From assembly GCA_934045075.1 (NCBI GenBank), contig OW203721.1, forward strand, positions 14,602,678-14,666,677: a stretch of DNA of 64,000 nt, given 5' to 3'. Below, one piece after another: positions 9,630 to 21,055 of the stretch. The notes below the pieces were generated by a model. That model did not search any database. It was not told the origin of the DNA and worked only from the letters and a program-made list of their open reading frames with translations. Positions within the stretch are counted from its first letter, which is position 1. Every line of letters begins with the position of its first letter. This DNA comes from Yponomeuta sedellus. Its lineage: Eukaryota; Arthropoda; Insecta; Lepidoptera; Yponomeutidae. Made by a program: the position numbers and the translations under genes.

Positions 9630-10109
9630 TGAAGGGGGTGGTTAAGTGAAAACGCCAATTGAGTAGCAGAAGTAAATCCTTGTATTGATTCGTTTTACAT
9701 ATAACTGTACATAGGTAGGTTTTTCCTATCGACATATGTTTTGACAGACATTGCTGTCCCTATAGATACTGTTAGAAATCACTAGAGGTCCTGCAGTTAA
9801 GCTGGTCGCGTCTAGTGTCCCTAACCTGACGTTACTGGTTAGACCAGCAGTAAAGCCGGTCCTGCCCAGCGCAGTCTTCTAGTTAAGCCCTAGTCCAGAC
9901 GTTACTAGATAGACCAGCAGTTAAGCCTGTCTTGTCCAGCGCGGTCGCTAGCTAAGTGATCTTCATGATTGCGGTGCGGCTCCTTATATTGGGCTCTGGC
10001 GGCCGTTGCTTGTTGGTGGGGCGCAGTGGAAGGGCGACGAGCGAGAACGATAGTCTGTGTGCGAGCGAGAAAGTATTCGGGCCCATGCGCAAATGGTTCT
10101 CTTGTTACA
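9630..10109 (-). repeat. 5' LTR of the gypsy element
   Basis: This 480-bp LTR carries the promoter for the element on the minus strand. It reads as identical to the left LTR, including the internal 70-bp duplication. The flank at 10110-10113 is the AGTT target duplication. Confidence 0.95.
9983..9990 (-). promoter_or_regulatory. TATA-like box in the gypsy 5' LTR
   Basis: The minus strand reads AATATAAG, upstream of the GC-rich stretch and the internal repeats of the LTR. It is the best TATA-like candidate in the LTR. A transcription start was not located. Confidence 0.4.
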
Positions 10110-10113
10110 AGTT

Positions 10114-11540
10114 TTGTTTGTGTATTAAGTACGCAATAGATAGTTTTTTCATACACGCTATACGTCTATCTTCAATGCCCAGGCGTTCTCTCAGAAAGAA
10201 AAGAGAGAGACACAGTATGGGATTAGTTACTATAGTATCATTCAATAGTACGTTTTATTTAAAACCATTCTTGCATGCATTTTTGTTGTTATAACATTGA
10301 ATTATAGTTGTTTGTATTTTTTTAATATGATACAAAGTTAAAATAAAGGTAAAATTAATATAGTCAGGGCTTAAGTAACAGTATATAAAACAAATCAATA
10401 AACTTATTACATACTAAAAACTAATATTGTGAACGGTACTTTTTTTGAAGAAAATTTGTTCGAAAACTCGTTCCGGATAAATTTCCAAAAATACACATCT
10501 CAAAAACTGCGTAACGTTATTATGCTACTTATATTTCCCAAACAACCGCACTGATCCACCACAATGTGATAGGCCGCTTTCCAAATACCCTGTATGTTGT
10601 GCTGAAGTGTCTCCGTGATATATTTTTATTACCAACATTGCGCAATGATCATCTGGAAGTGCTGAATACCTAATTAAACATGTACAAAGCTCACGCAATT
10701 TCTTATGGTGAAGGTTCTAACCAAGGATAAGGCTAATCGTGAATTAAGAATAAGCAAGTAAGAAAAATATTTTTGGAAGGATATTGGAAAGGCTGACAGA
10801 TGCTAGAAAACGGCTCACGTGATGCGTACATAAGTATTAGGTACTAAAAGCGCTTTACGTGACTTCACTAAAATCCATGGAAAACCGACAGCTGATAAAC
10901 AATATATGAAACTTATAAACTTTAGTGAGCCATTTACAGGTTTTCACCTATAGCAATAGACTGCTAGATTTTTGGAAGGAAACATAATTATTTGCATATT
11001 CATTGCCTGGAGTGGCTAGCCGGGTATTCGATTTTTTTTCACGTGACAGCAATCGTCAACCTAGACATTCTATTCCATAACTTAACTTTAACTGATAGAG
11101 AAGCAAAACTTTTTTTTCTCGTCTTGCGGCTGGCGTGAGTGTTTCAGTAAGTAACTTCATCGCTGAATTACCTACTCAGTAACCTACTATTAACACGATT
11201 GCGGAATCACGACAAGAGGCAAAGTTTCTAAAGGATTGGGAATTAGGCAAAATTTAAACATGCCCTTTAACATGCATGCCTATAACGATATACACGAACC
11301 AAGGAGTATTAAAGACTTTACTCCTTGCACGTAAGTACTTACAAAATGACGTACATAAATTATTCACTTACATTTTATAAAATTAATTGTCAGCGAACCC
11401 TTTTAAAATGCGTGATGTTGAAAATAATTTCCCTCTATGTCATGATACGAAAAATAAACATCTGGCAAGTTATTCGCGTTCGTTAAACGGTAGCGCCAGT
11501 TATGGGATTGGAATAGTCGTTTCCTTTTTATCTCCAGCCA
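10114..11540. other. Non-coding sequence with no recognisable gene
   Basis: No coding frame or multi-copy repeat is visible. The sequence ccaaataccctgta near 10586 resembles a transposon terminal repeat, but a partner end was not found. Confidence 0.5.
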
Positions 11541-11580
11541 TATAAAAATTGCTTAAGCGGCTTAGAACAACATAGTCAGT
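11541..11580 (+). promoter_or_regulatory. Possible core promoter (TATA plus TCAGT initiator)
   Basis: TATAAAAA at 11541-11548 is followed by TCAGT at 11576-11580, an insect initiator consensus. The spacing is about 37 bp, a little longer than the usual 30. It lies 13 bp before the ATG of the small frame at 11593. Confidence 0.4.
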
Positions 11581-11592
11581 TACAGTATAAAA

Positions 11593-11775
11593 ATGACTCT
11601 GATCTCGGCTTATAAAATAGAACAGTATACTATTTCTGAGTCAGAAGAAAAACAAATTGACACCCGGTTGGTCGCTCCAGAACAATTGTGTCCGATCAAT
11701 CTGGAAAGGAACGTCACCTATTCTCCAGTTCTCAATCCCATAAAAAAACTGTCACACAGACGTCAGACATCATAG
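11593..11775 (+). CDS. Small ORF of 60 codons, unidentified
   Basis: An ATG-to-TAG frame encodes a hydrophilic 60-residue peptide with no signal peptide or membrane segment. It contains the acidic stretch ISESEEKQ and the basic end KKLSHRRQTS. A TATA-like box and an initiator-like TCAGT lie directly upstream, which is the main reason to list it. An acceptor-like tttgcag at 11825-11831 suggests that the transcript, if real, may continue into another exon. No family is recognised. Confidence 0.35.
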   Translation: MTLISAYKIEQYTISESEEKQIDTRLVAPEQLCPINLERNVTYSPVLNPIKKLSHRRQTS

Positions 11776-11831
11776 TTTCGACGTTTTGTATATTCTTATG
11801 AATGCAGGAGTTTCTATGATTTTGTTTGCAG

Positions 11832-12650
11832 GATTGTGATGATATCCAAAGTTCCTGAAACTTTTTTCACAGGAGGAAATATTGATTTTCAGCTACCTAG
11901 CATGAAATATTACTATGCGCACTGTTTAAACATGGTTAGGGCAGTCGCTCATAAATGAATTGGCCAACTCCTTTACTGTTACGAGTAACAACTTTCAGTT
12001 CTAAGCATCGCCGATTGGTAACGAGAAACGGGGTAATATATGAATCGCTTTTTATAAATTCAGACAGTCCCAAAAAGAGCAAGGTCAGATAAAGACGACT
12101 GACTTATTAACTCCATTATAGTACTTAGCGCGATTTTTCATAGCTTATGAGTTAAAAATAGCAATTTTTCGTAATTTCAAGACTTGTTGAATCTTACCGC
12201 CGAGCACTATCTTTCCACTAACCTGCCATAGTTTGTGTTTTATGTATGTATTAGTATAAGATTACTAGATTTAAGAACGTTATAAGTGTGATTCTTTTTT
12301 TTCTGGCTGTGCTGGTTGTGTTCTCTATCAATCTATTGTATATCATGTTATTATGACTTATATTTATATAGTTATAAATATTTGTCGATTCTTCCTGTTA
12401 TCTCATTTTCAACACCCTCTGCTCTGTAACAATGTTATTTAATTATGTTCCTAATTAATGGTTTGCTATAAAGAATATGTTTTAAAACAATTAAGTAAGA
12501 TCCTAATGGGCTGGATAAGGTACGAGTCGACGCAAAAACATTTCATATCGCAGCTACTGAACTACACTGAAAAAAATATTGCGACGTTGTAAGCTTCTTA
12601 AGGTGCTTTAAAAGAATCTGTTTTATTTATAAATATTTACTACATCTTAA
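11832..12650. other. Non-coding sequence with no recognisable gene
   Basis: AT-rich, with no coding frame over 60 codons and no repeat with another copy in this window. Confidence 0.5.
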
Positions 12651-12659
12651 ATCCCACAA

Positions 12660-13160
12660 GAAGATATTTGTAGAGTTTGTTAATTTTGTAAACTTTTTTA
12701 AGGTACAATAGTTTAAAAGAATCCATTTCATTTGTAGACATAAATGTCTTAAATTTATGGCATTTGTATATTATTTTGCAGTTTATATATTGGTAGAGTG
12801 AAAAATAATATGATTTGTTTGTTAATTTTGTAAACTTTATTAGGGTGCTCGAAATGAATCAATTTTATTTGTAAATATAATTTAGCGTATTATTCCTGCG
12901 TTTGGTTTCCTTATAAAGTAAATATCATTAGAGTTTGTCAATTTTGTAAACTTTTTCAAGGTGCTTTTAAATAACCAATTTTATTTGTAAATATAATTTA
13001 TTTTAAAGTAATTATTAATAGAGTTTGTTAATTTTTTACTTTTTAAGGTGATTTAAAAGATTCTATTTTGTTTGAAAATATAAGTTTCGATATTTGTTTA
13101 TTATTCCTACAGTTTGTTGCCCTGTAGAGTAAATATTATTAGAGTTTGTTAAATACATAT
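12660..13160 (+). repeat. Degenerate AT-rich minisatellite
   Basis: The motif gtttgttaattttgtaaac followed by ttaaggtgcttt and then ttttatttgtaaatataa recurs about five times, near 12675, 12818, 12934, 13023 and 13143. Spacing varies from about 90 to 143 bp because of indels, so the array is old. Confidence 0.7.
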
Positions 13161-13164
13161 ACAA

Positions 13165-14995
13165 AAATAAATAATTATTGATTATAAAATCTGATATGTA
13201 AACCGTCCTTGTCTCAAAGGAATAAAAAGTATGTCGTTTCTTTATAGTTTTAATATGTAAGTTGTTTTAATTACTGATATTTTTTTTATATTGACAAGAC
13301 GAAAGAACTAGTATAGGTACGCCGTATACTACATTATATTTTTACATCTGGTTTTATAATTTTTTGAAACAGGGATTAGTTCTGAAATATGTTACCTGAA
13401 AAATATTTTATCTTCTTAACAGGGTGTCTTACTTTCAACTCACCTCACTCAGCAAAATAGCATATTATCTATGTTCAAAGTAAACCTATGAAATTAGGTT
13501 AGCCCGTATTTCAGGTTAATCACGTAACTTGGTAGTAAAGAAGTATATCTGAGTATTTATTTTTATCAATTCTGTAATAAATTGCAAAATCTATGTGTCT
13601 ATATATTATTACCAATGCTATAATAAGAGAAATAATCAACATGTACTAAATGTTATAGACGTCCAAGACCATATAATAGTCCAAGAAAAAGCATAAAAAG
13701 AAAAAAAATATGATAAAAATAAAAACAAGAAAAAATACTGCATGTTAAAAATAACTTAGATAAATATGGAAGATTTGGGTGTATGAACTTTTGACGTTCG
13801 TAACGATTCTTTATTATACATATATATATACACAATAAAGAATCGTTATATATATACATACATATATATGTACCTATGACTTAATATGGAATTTAAATTA
13901 ATAGACTTTAATATTTCACAGTTGGTAAAATTTTATGTATTACGAGCACTTATTAAGAATTTTAATACCTAAAACTCCTACGAAATTGTTTGTAAACTGT
14001 TTACAAAATTATTACTCATCTATCAAAATGGTGTATTTTAATCTTTACCTATACTAAGCATTTTACATGTATTCGGAAAACACATAAATTACAGATTATA
14101 TTGATGTCTATTAAATGTGAAAAAAAACATCAATTGACTTTTATAAATTACCCTAGAACCGCCGATACACTTTTTTTGCACGGTAGGTGTGCTTCCGTAC
14201 CGTGCAAAATGAACTCTTTTACAAATATTTTTTTGTTTTGTTAAAAAAATATCTACTTTTTTTCAGAGCTACAACGCTGAAAGGAGCAATGATAAAAACC
14301 CAATTATGCGCTGCAAATCTTGAACGATTCCAACCTTTAAACTGACAAAATTCATACTAATTGTTATCGCAAACGTCATCATTCGAACAGGATTTAGTGC
14401 ACATAATTAGGCGAAAACTCTGGAATACCCTGAAAAAGTTGTCACATAACTTTTGAGCGCTTGAATCGATTTAAAATTGAATTGTCTGTCTTATTAGAAT
14501 CCTTATTATAAGGGACAATCCCCAGTGAACATACACTTCATTGAAAGCTGTGTTTCTTTGTATTTGTAACAATCAGTTTATACAAATACAAATGCTACGC
14601 AAGCGAAACGAGTATCGACTAATATTCCTTCCCCTCCTCCCTTCCTTCCTTCCCCTCCGGATATGGAATAGCTTCGTTGCTATTAAAGATTCTGAAAGCG
14701 AAATGCATGCATCAAAATGCATACCAATTATAATATTAAAAAAAAACCCGACTGCTGCTGAATACATTATTGTTAACTAAAAAGTAAGTGGAATAAACAT
14801 AGGAAGAATGAGTCAAAAGGCACATGTTAAATCTAGGTCCCACCTGCTTCGTAGTTACAACCCAGCAGTAGGGTTTTTTTAGTTGTTATTAAATAAATAT
14901 TTTATCGCTTTGGCAATAGGAGCAACGCGAGATGACTGTAGTATTGCTATCAACGCAAATTTGATTCCTGCTCAAATTCAATAACTAAAAGAGCA
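13165..14995. other. AT-rich non-coding sequence
   Basis: It contains a 14-bp hairpin of aacgattctttatt and its complement (about 13800-13849) around a TATATA tract. A CT-rich run lies at 14625-14657. The frames of 60-80 codons here overlap on both strands and look accidental. Confidence 0.5.
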
Positions 14996-14997
14996 TA

Positions 14998-15140
14998 TAA
15001 TTTAAAAACCTATTTAGAGGCAAAACAATTCACCCATGCCGGGATTCGAACCCGCAACCTCTGGCTATCCGTGCCAGCGCTCTACTAATTGAGCCAATTG
15101 GCGACTCACCGGCATCAATGAAATTTCGAACCTCTTTACA
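14998..15140 (-). repeat. Family A tRNA-like SINE, simple copy
   Basis: A minus-orientation copy with the tRNA-like part at 15032-15102. The B box is ggttcgaatcccggc on the minus strand and the A-box side is at the right. It ends at the family start (cgaacctctttaca in this orientation). The short foldback copy at 15266 lies 125 bp away. Confidence 0.75.
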
Positions 15141-15265
15141 CTATTGTCTGTATTACGTACAGGCAGCGACATCTGGCTTAAGCAAATTGCATCACTTACA
15201 GCCCCGGCTACCTACTTTGCAGTTAGGTTTTACATCGGAACGATATCACTGTACCCACATGATTA

Positions 15266-15365
15266 TACTATTTTTATTTTTAATGCAATAACCCGTGCTA
15301 AGAACAAATTTTTAGCCACTAAATAGGTTTTTAAATTTGTTAGTGCATTATAAATAAAAATAGTA
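15266..15365. repeat. Family A, short palindromic copy
   Basis: The left arm tactatttttatttttaatg and the right arm gcattataaataaaaatagta are inverted. Between them is agccactaaataggttttta, which is the 3' tail side of family A. The copy is only the tail, inverted and repeated, with no tRNA-like part. Confidence 0.7.
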
Positions 15366-15599
15366 TAAGCATAATTTTTTTTTTTAAATCCTTTACCTAG
15401 TGGAAGATTATAACAAGAGTCCCATAGATACGCAATGTAAGTCGGACTAGCATTATAAACTATGAACTGTAGTTTTATGAAACAGGTCCCTGCCTGTGTA
15501 GCAATACGGCGTTTGTCGCACGTTTTAAATGTCAAATGTCGCGTTTAAATCTCAAATTCAGACCTTTAAGCACCACAAAACGTATGACTCGAGCCACCG

Positions 15600-16048
15600 T
15601 GCCACCCATCCTGGAGTAACCAAAGTAAGCGTTCACGCGCACGGCCGTAGCCGCAAAAAAGGTACACTGTGCCAGCAAAACCACTGCTGCAGGCTGTAAA
15701 CAATAAGCAGAGCTATTTCCGTGTGGCGCGGCCGCATGCTTAATGTCAATCGTTACAGCCTTGCTCAACCTGGTCCTCAGCACGAAATGGTAACGGTGAA
15801 AGGCGGCGGCCCGCCGGAGTGGGGGCCGGGGTCTCCGCTCGAGAAAACGACACCAGTAGGCAACCAGTCGCCCTCGCTTACCGGACGACCAACTCGCGCG
15901 CACCGAATCGCCCCCCTACCACAACGCGAGCCCCAATTTCCATGGCAGCGGGAAACTTTTACTTTCGGGATAGCATGTGATTGTAGTGACAAGTGGCATT
16001 ATGCGTTGAGTGTTACTTTGGTATAATTGTTGTTCTACCGTGAAGACT
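15600..16048 (+). promoter_or_regulatory. CpG-rich segment upstream of the first exon
   Basis: This is one of the most GC- and CpG-rich stretches in the window. It lies directly before the start codon at 16049, so it may hold the promoter and 5' UTR of the host gene. No TATA box was recognised. The 60-120-codon frames that cross it on both strands probably reflect base composition. Confidence 0.35.
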
Positions 16049-16121
16049 ATGGTAAATATGTGTAGCTGGAGGGTCTGGCTTGTCATCGGGGCCGTTCTCG
16101 GAGCGCCGGTGGCGACTCAAG
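16049..16121 (+). CDS. Exon 1 of a host gene: signal peptide
   Basis: ATG is followed by 24 codons that form a clear secretory signal: a short start, then a hydrophobic core (WLVIGAVLGAPVA) ending in a small-residue cleavage site near VATQ. The exon ends at a strong donor, CAAG|gtgagt, in phase 1. The candidate exon at 24611 starts in phase 1, so joining the two keeps the frame. It places GATGRFVLNVAGEG right after the predicted cleavage site. The upstream CpG-rich region fits a promoter. The host protein is not recognised; secretion or membrane insertion is inferred from the signal. Confidence 0.6.
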
Positions 16122-17320
16122 GTGAGTACAACAATGTGCAGGGCTCGAACCCGCACTCCCTCTCTCTTGCGAATGTAACTGCCGGTGTGTACGCATGCGT
16201 GAAAATGTTGAAGTTTTTAGGAAGCTTTTATAAAGCGTCTCTTTCGCGTTTAATGTATGGCTGGAGCGCTTCATTAGGAAAACGATTTTACTATTCGCTA
16301 TGTGGTTGATCACTGTAGGTTTTGAATTGCTTAGGTAAATAAAGCAATTACACGTATAGTCAACAGCATGTCAACCGTTACATATTGGTTGTAAATTCGC
16401 CCTTGGCGTAACTGATTAGAGCGCAATTATGCAAATATTGATATGCTGTCGATTGTACCTAACACGCATCGCCACTTAGATTGACTTTTAAAGTTGATAG
16501 AGACCATTAATGTCGCTTGCGAAAAAGTTGTTTTATGAATACCAAGGTAATTATTCCATTATTTACAATTCAACCTAATCGAAGAATTGACTATCTATCT
16601 ATAAAAGCGAAATAACAAGTATTTAGAAAATCTAGATCAAATTCCGCCTACTCTAATAGATATTCAAATACATGAACGAAGTAACTTATAAATATAAACT
16701 AGAATTACGTCACACAAGTTAAGTTTCTAGAGTCACTACCAGTCAGACCAGGCGTTGAATAATACCTACTCGTAAATATGTACTACATTAAATAACTTTT
16801 AAATAACCAAATACATAATAAGGACTAACTAGATGACAGCACATATAACTTTACATTTCCATCAGCGCGTTACGAGTGACTTTGCAATAAAAGAATTAAG
16901 CTTGATCAGCCGACGCGTCGACTGTACTGTCAATAGGTCTTTACATTCTAGTTGTAAGATCGCCTATAAGGCAGATAGATAGATAGGAACACTTTATTAT
17001 AGAAATATAACATTTTTATATTTCTTAACCGAAAAGTACAGACGGCGGCATAAACGAATGACCTAAACCGATGGGGCTCATGTAAAGTTTGATGGGCTCT
17101 CAACTGTAGAATAACTTCTTACATAGCATGGTAGCAGCATTAGCGCATCGATAATGATTGAGTGAGAATATTCTTAGGAATTACATAACAACTAAATAGA
17201 TCAGAAACGGCTTTTAGGGTTCCGTACTCCAAGGATGCTAAACGGGACACTATTACTATGCATCCGGTGTAATAGGAAGTGCCGCCAGTGCGGGTATGTA
17301 CTAATGACTTTGTTTTCTTT
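16122..17320. other. Start of intron 1, nothing recognised
   Basis: After the donor at 16122 no exon-like stretch is seen. A GATA-type run (gatagatagat) occurs near 16974. The segment 17216-17262 (tttagggttccgtactccaa) resembles a widespread moth repeat. Confidence 0.4.
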
Positions 17321-17439
17321 ATGAAGTTTTAGTTGCATACCACTCCCTTCTTCTTAGAGTAGTGGTGAAAGGATTTGCCAATCATCGGTAGGGACTTGCT
17401 GATTGTTGCCCAGGGTGCGCCAGACATACGGGATCAGTG

Positions 17440-17580
17440 AGGCTCCTTTCATGCACCACTAGGTAACTGTGAAGGAAAACATCGTGAGGAAACCTGAATG
17501 TCTGAGGTGTTCAAATAATTAAGACAGTACTCTCTCTCTGAGAGAAGGTCTGCGCCCTGCAGTGAAATGTGAGATAGACT
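17440..17580 (+). repeat. SINE fragment, family D
   Basis: It shares gaaaacatcgtgaggaaacc and the segment ctctctctgagagaaggtctg, then a gcgccctgcagtg-like end, with the copy at 20030-20205. Inverted parts occur at 50110-50215 and 62840-62985. Confidence 0.65.
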
Positions 17581-17599
17581 ACATAAAAAAGTGGTAAAC

Positions 17600-17655
17600 A
17601 ACACATTATGTGAAAATATTAACGCACTACCGTTAACATTTTCACATAATGTGTT
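17600..17655. repeat. Hairpin, 25-bp arms
   Basis: aacacattatgtgaaaat... at 17600-17624 pairs with 17631-17655 with one mismatch across a 6-nt loop. It follows directly on the family D SINE. Confidence 0.65.
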
Positions 17656-17818
17656 ATTACGACAGATTACCTGGCAATCAATAGATTTAAAAAAATATAA
17701 TAGAATAAGGGCCTCCACACAATAAACGTGTATTTTCGTTTATGCTGTATTTACGAGTACGTTTTGTTTATGCTTTAGTTCACAGCCATGGGACTTAAAA
17801 GCCACTGTTAACAAGATT

Positions 17819-17994
17819 TAAGCCGCGTTTTCACGGTCTTAGTGGACTCGGACCGAGTGCCCCATCCGAGTGAACTAAAGTTTCTGATTGGCTATTTTGG
17901 TGTTGACACGAAAAACCGTCCAATCATAAGCATTAGTTTACTCGGATGGCGCACTGGGTCCGAGCGTACTAAGACCGTGAAAACCTGGCCTAAG
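17819..17994. mobile_element. Foldback MITE of about 175 bp
   Basis: Two inverted arms of about 60 bp start with gttttcacggtcttagt and share ctcggac and atccgagt blocks, around a 50-bp centre. The right arm ends actaagaccgtgaaaac. Target duplication is unclear. A related end motif, cacgatcttagta, occurs near 49840 (inverted) and 54128. Confidence 0.65.
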
Positions 17995-18189
17995 AGATCG
18001 AACAATCTATGGAAAGAATAATTTTATCTACTTATATTACGAGTACTGCAAAGAGCACCTTGAAGCGCTACTTGGCGTTAACTAACGCTACCAATGGAAT
18101 AAAAACATGTCTTTGTTTGTAACGTGTCTTTAGAAAAAGTTAATATTCCAAATCATAATAAGTGAATATACTTAGTATATTAAGTGGTG

Positions 18190-18390
18190 GTGGTGGTGTG
18201 GAGTGGTGGCCAAGAACCGGTCGTCGTTCGGTGGGTAGACCACTTGCCCGTTGGAGGGATGACATTAAAAAAGCGGCCGGGAGTCAGTGGTCGAGATTGG
18301 CTAGGGACCGGGAGAGTTGGCGTGAAATGGAAGAGGCCTATACCCAGCAGTGGGCTTCATTCATGGGCTGGATAGATAGATAGATAGATA
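18190..18390 (+). mobile_element. RTE-type LINE 3' fragment
   Basis: The plus-strand reading gives the C-terminal end of a LINE polyprotein, with VGRPLARWRDDIKKAAG, WREMEEAYTQQWA and a stop. It is followed by a (tagata)n tail. The tail and the sequence match the usual end of RTE-clade elements in moths. It is heavily 5'-truncated. Confidence 0.75.
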
Positions 18391-18909
18391 CTTAGTAGCT
18401 TTTTTTAGAAACTACTAATAAGAATCTAGGACTTTAAAACAGCTCTGCCAAAAATGGCCGGCAGGGAAAATCGAATAAAGTCTTAGGAAGTTGATCCTAG
18501 GCTCTAGACTATACGCTCTAAGAATAGTAGTCACAGTACTTTGTAAAAATTTATGATGTTCCTTTTTTGAAAAAATATATTGTAAAACGAGTTGTGATTT
18601 TTATGGCATTGGTGGCGCCTGTTAGAAGCGCGGTGCGGTAGATAGATACTTTCGAGCCACGGTGGCGGTGAGATACTCACGACTGCTTGCTATCGCTACC
18701 GGATTACTTACTGACTCTACGCACCTAGCCACTCAGCGAGGGTTTACGTATAATTTTCTCTAAGTAAGAAAAGAGAACGACATTTAAGTATTTCCGTCCC
18801 TAGTGAAATTTTAAGTATCACCGGGCCCTGCTCTTTTCACTGAAAAATCAGAAGAGGCACTCAAAGTACTAAAATATAAGACACTGGCTGATCCCGAAAA
18901 CGTTATCAG

Positions 18910-19030
18910 TTTTTTGTCTATCTGTACGCCTAGTTTCGTGTCCGTTTAGACGGTATTTCGTGATTGAGGAAGCAAAATACAATCGTACAAACATGTTCAC
19001 AAACTTACACATTTACAATATACAAATACA
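18910..19030 (+). repeat. Dispersed repeat end
   Basis: The stretch ending ttcacaaacttacacattta-caatat recurs near 37560-37675 with the same order (tgtctatctgta, then tcacaaactttcac). It is likely the 3' end of an interspersed element; the class is unknown. Confidence 0.5.
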
Positions 19031-19664
19031 AATAGATTTACTAATATGTATTTACACAGGATGGATCTTAGAGGTAACCAAACTAGGATGAACCTGTACA
19101 ATGGTCACCACTGCTTAAAAGAGCAAATACGTGTTAGATTAAAATGTGGTGTATGCGGCTTAGAGTGAAAGAGATGCTAAATAGCGGCACTAAAGGAATG
19201 AAAATCATAAGTTGTTAAAAAAAAGTGTTTTTTCAGTGTTTATCAACATTCTTAATCTCTATGATAACTTTTATTAAAACCTGCAGCCTAAAACCTAGGA
19301 TCACCAATCTAGGACTTTAAATGATTTCCGCCAAAAACGGCCGTTTGAAAAAAAACGTATTATAGAACAAGTTACAATTCTGTTTCATTGATGGCGCTAG
19401 TTAGCATCCCGAATCGCCTTAAGATATTGGTATGATTATACTTCATAAAGTGCTCAATCCACTAACAGCCAGAGTGATGCACTGAGTTGCAAAAGATCAT
19501 CAAGCCTCAACGATAGCCAAAGGAAAGTTTGACGTTTCTATAATGTGTCTGACGATGACGATGATTAATTCCCACTTACTGTATAACGTCGCATCGTAAT
19601 TCTAATGGCGGGTCATTTAAACTAGGCATAATGGTATTTATGTAACTTATACTTTACGTATACG

Positions 19665-19740
19665 GCGGTACCCCAGTGGCCACATCAATAGACTCGGAAG
19701 CGAGAGTCACAGCTTCGATTCCCAGTGAGGGCATGTAACA
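19665..19740 (+). repeat. tRNA-like SINE head (single copy here)
   Basis: The region has a B-box-like cttcgattcccag preceded by a plausible anticodon arm (gactcggaagcgagagtc). It does not fold into a complete tRNA, so it is more likely a SINE head than a tRNA gene. Confidence 0.4.
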
Positions 19741-19756
19741 ATGACTTTGTATTCTA

Positions 19757-19860
19757 AGTTTGTTTGTTACGCTTTATTGCACAAAAATTAAGAAACAGTA
19801 AAGTAACTTAAATAACAGGTAAGTGTTAATGTACAAATGCGGCCTTATTTCAAAAGAAAT
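19757..19860 (-). repeat. LINE 3'-end fragment
   Basis: tttgttacgctttattgcac starts a block that is shared with 55176-55275. Read on the minus strand it has a caataaag signal followed by a (gtaacaaaca) tail, so it is the 3' end of a retroelement in minus orientation. Confidence 0.6.
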
Positions 19861-20029
19861 TTCTTCCAGCTAGCCTAAGAAAGATTCTGAATAATAAAAC
19901 AGATAGCGGGAGATGGCAAATATAGCTAAACAAGAAAAATAAAATCTAAAATCACCTATTTTAAGTTAATAATTACCTATTAATTGCTACTATAGCTATC
20001 TATATAAGTTACGTACATTTATGAAGTTG

Positions 20030-20205
20030 AGAAACCGTGAAGGGAAGGAAACCATCGTGAGGAAACTTGAGTTTCGAGTTGTTCAAATGCATCATCGCTT
20101 GAAATTGCTAATTCGCGGGGGGCACGCGTGGTAATTAAGCCCATACTCTCTCTCTCTCTGAGAGAAGGCCTGTGCCCTGTAGTGGGACGTTAATACGTTA
20201 CATAA
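20030..20205 (+). repeat. SINE, family D
   Basis: Contains aaccatcgtgaggaaactt, a CT-rich run ending tctctgagagaaggcctg, and tgccctgtagtgggacgtta at the 3' end. It is shared with 17440 and, inverted, with 50110 and 62840. Confidence 0.65.
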
Positions 20206-20363
20206 AAAAACTTTATATTGATTTTTTCTTTCGGGTCATTACACTAGCTACACTAGGTAAAACGTGTATAACTATTGCTATCCCACGAGCCCCCGCGCCG
20301 GCAATCAACAGATTACCCAATGCCTTCGATGGCTCAGATTAATTACCACATTTTTTTTTTAAT

Positions 20364-20667
20364 CGTTATCAACCCTTGTATGTCCCCACTGCCGGGGCAC
20401 GGGTCTCTTCCTGCATCGCAGGAAGGTTAGGCCATACTCCACCGGGGGGGCCAAGTCCGGGTTGGTGGAGGATTGTAAGACAGTGGCGGGCCTTACTGTC
20501 AGATATTATCAAGCCGCCCATAAGGCCTCTGACATGGCTTAACGACTGCCATTATATGACAGCCGGCACCAACGGCTTTACGTGCCTTGCGAAGCACGGA
20601 AGCGCTCGGAAAAATGCCACTAGCGGTAGTCACGGGACTCTTACCCATCCCGTACCTGACCGCGCCT
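20364..20667 (-). repeat. 5S-rRNA-like SINE, tandem unit 1
   Basis: This is the first unit of a head-to-tail pair with a period of 304 bp. It begins cgttatcaaccc and ends inside the 5S-like head at ctgaccgcgcct, where unit 2 starts. Both units are in minus orientation. A 156-residue plus-strand frame crosses both and is not a gene. Confidence 0.8.
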
Positions 20668-21050
20668 CGTTATCAACCCTTGTATGTCCCCACTGCTGGG
20701 GCACGGGTCTCTTCCTACCCCGCAGGAAGGTTAGGCCATACTCCACCACGGGGGCCAAGTCCGGGTTGGTGGAGGATTGTAAGACAGTGGCGGGTTTTAC
20801 TGTCAGAAGTTATCAAGCCGCACATAAGGCCTCCGACATGGCTTAACGACTACCATTACATGACAGCCGGCACCAACGGCTTAACGTGCCTTGCGAAGCA
20901 CGGAAGCGCTCGGAAAAATGCCACTAGCGGTAGTCACGGAACGCTCACCCATCCCGTACCTGACCGCGCCTGTTGTTGCTTAACCAAGTGATTGATTCCA
21001 ATCACTCGGTTCGCCTAGGCCACGAGCGCTTCCCCTAGGCCACGAGCGCT
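20668..21050 (-). repeat. 5S-rRNA-like SINE, tandem unit 2 with duplicated head
   Basis: This unit is more complete than unit 1. It extends into the 5S-like head (ctgttgttgcttaacca at 20970). The extreme 5' end is doubled: ctaggccacgagcgcttc occurs twice in a row at about 21015-21052. It shows the same order as the 5'-complete copy at 45700, in the opposite orientation. Confidence 0.8.
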
Positions 21051-21055
21051 TCGCA

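Larger units (their letters stand above)
4578..10109 (-). mobile_element. Complete Ty3/gypsy LTR retrotransposon
   Basis: This element of about 5.5 kb is transcribed leftwards. In its own orientation it reads 5' LTR (9630-10109), tRNA-Lys-type primer site (9614-9627), one gag-pol frame (9563 to 5106), purine tract (5058-5070) and 3' LTR (4578-5057). It is flanked by AGTT. The two LTRs read as identical over 480 bp and the frame has no stop or frameshift, so the insertion is recent and the element is potentially autonomous. No envelope frame follows pol, so it is a retrotransposon and not an errantivirus with env. Confidence 0.95.

Noticed and set aside
14541..14780. Plus and minus ORFs of 79 and 64 codons
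   Set aside because: Both strands are open over the same AT- and CT-rich DNA, with no splice or promoter context.
15532..15903. 123-codon minus-strand ORF
   Set aside because: It lies in a CpG-rich stretch where several frames are open. The likely cause is low stop-codon frequency upstream of the host gene start.
20376..20991. Overlapping plus-strand ORFs of 134 and 156 codons
   Set aside because: Both lie wholly inside the tandem 5S-like SINEs and read the same repeat twice, so they are accidental frames.
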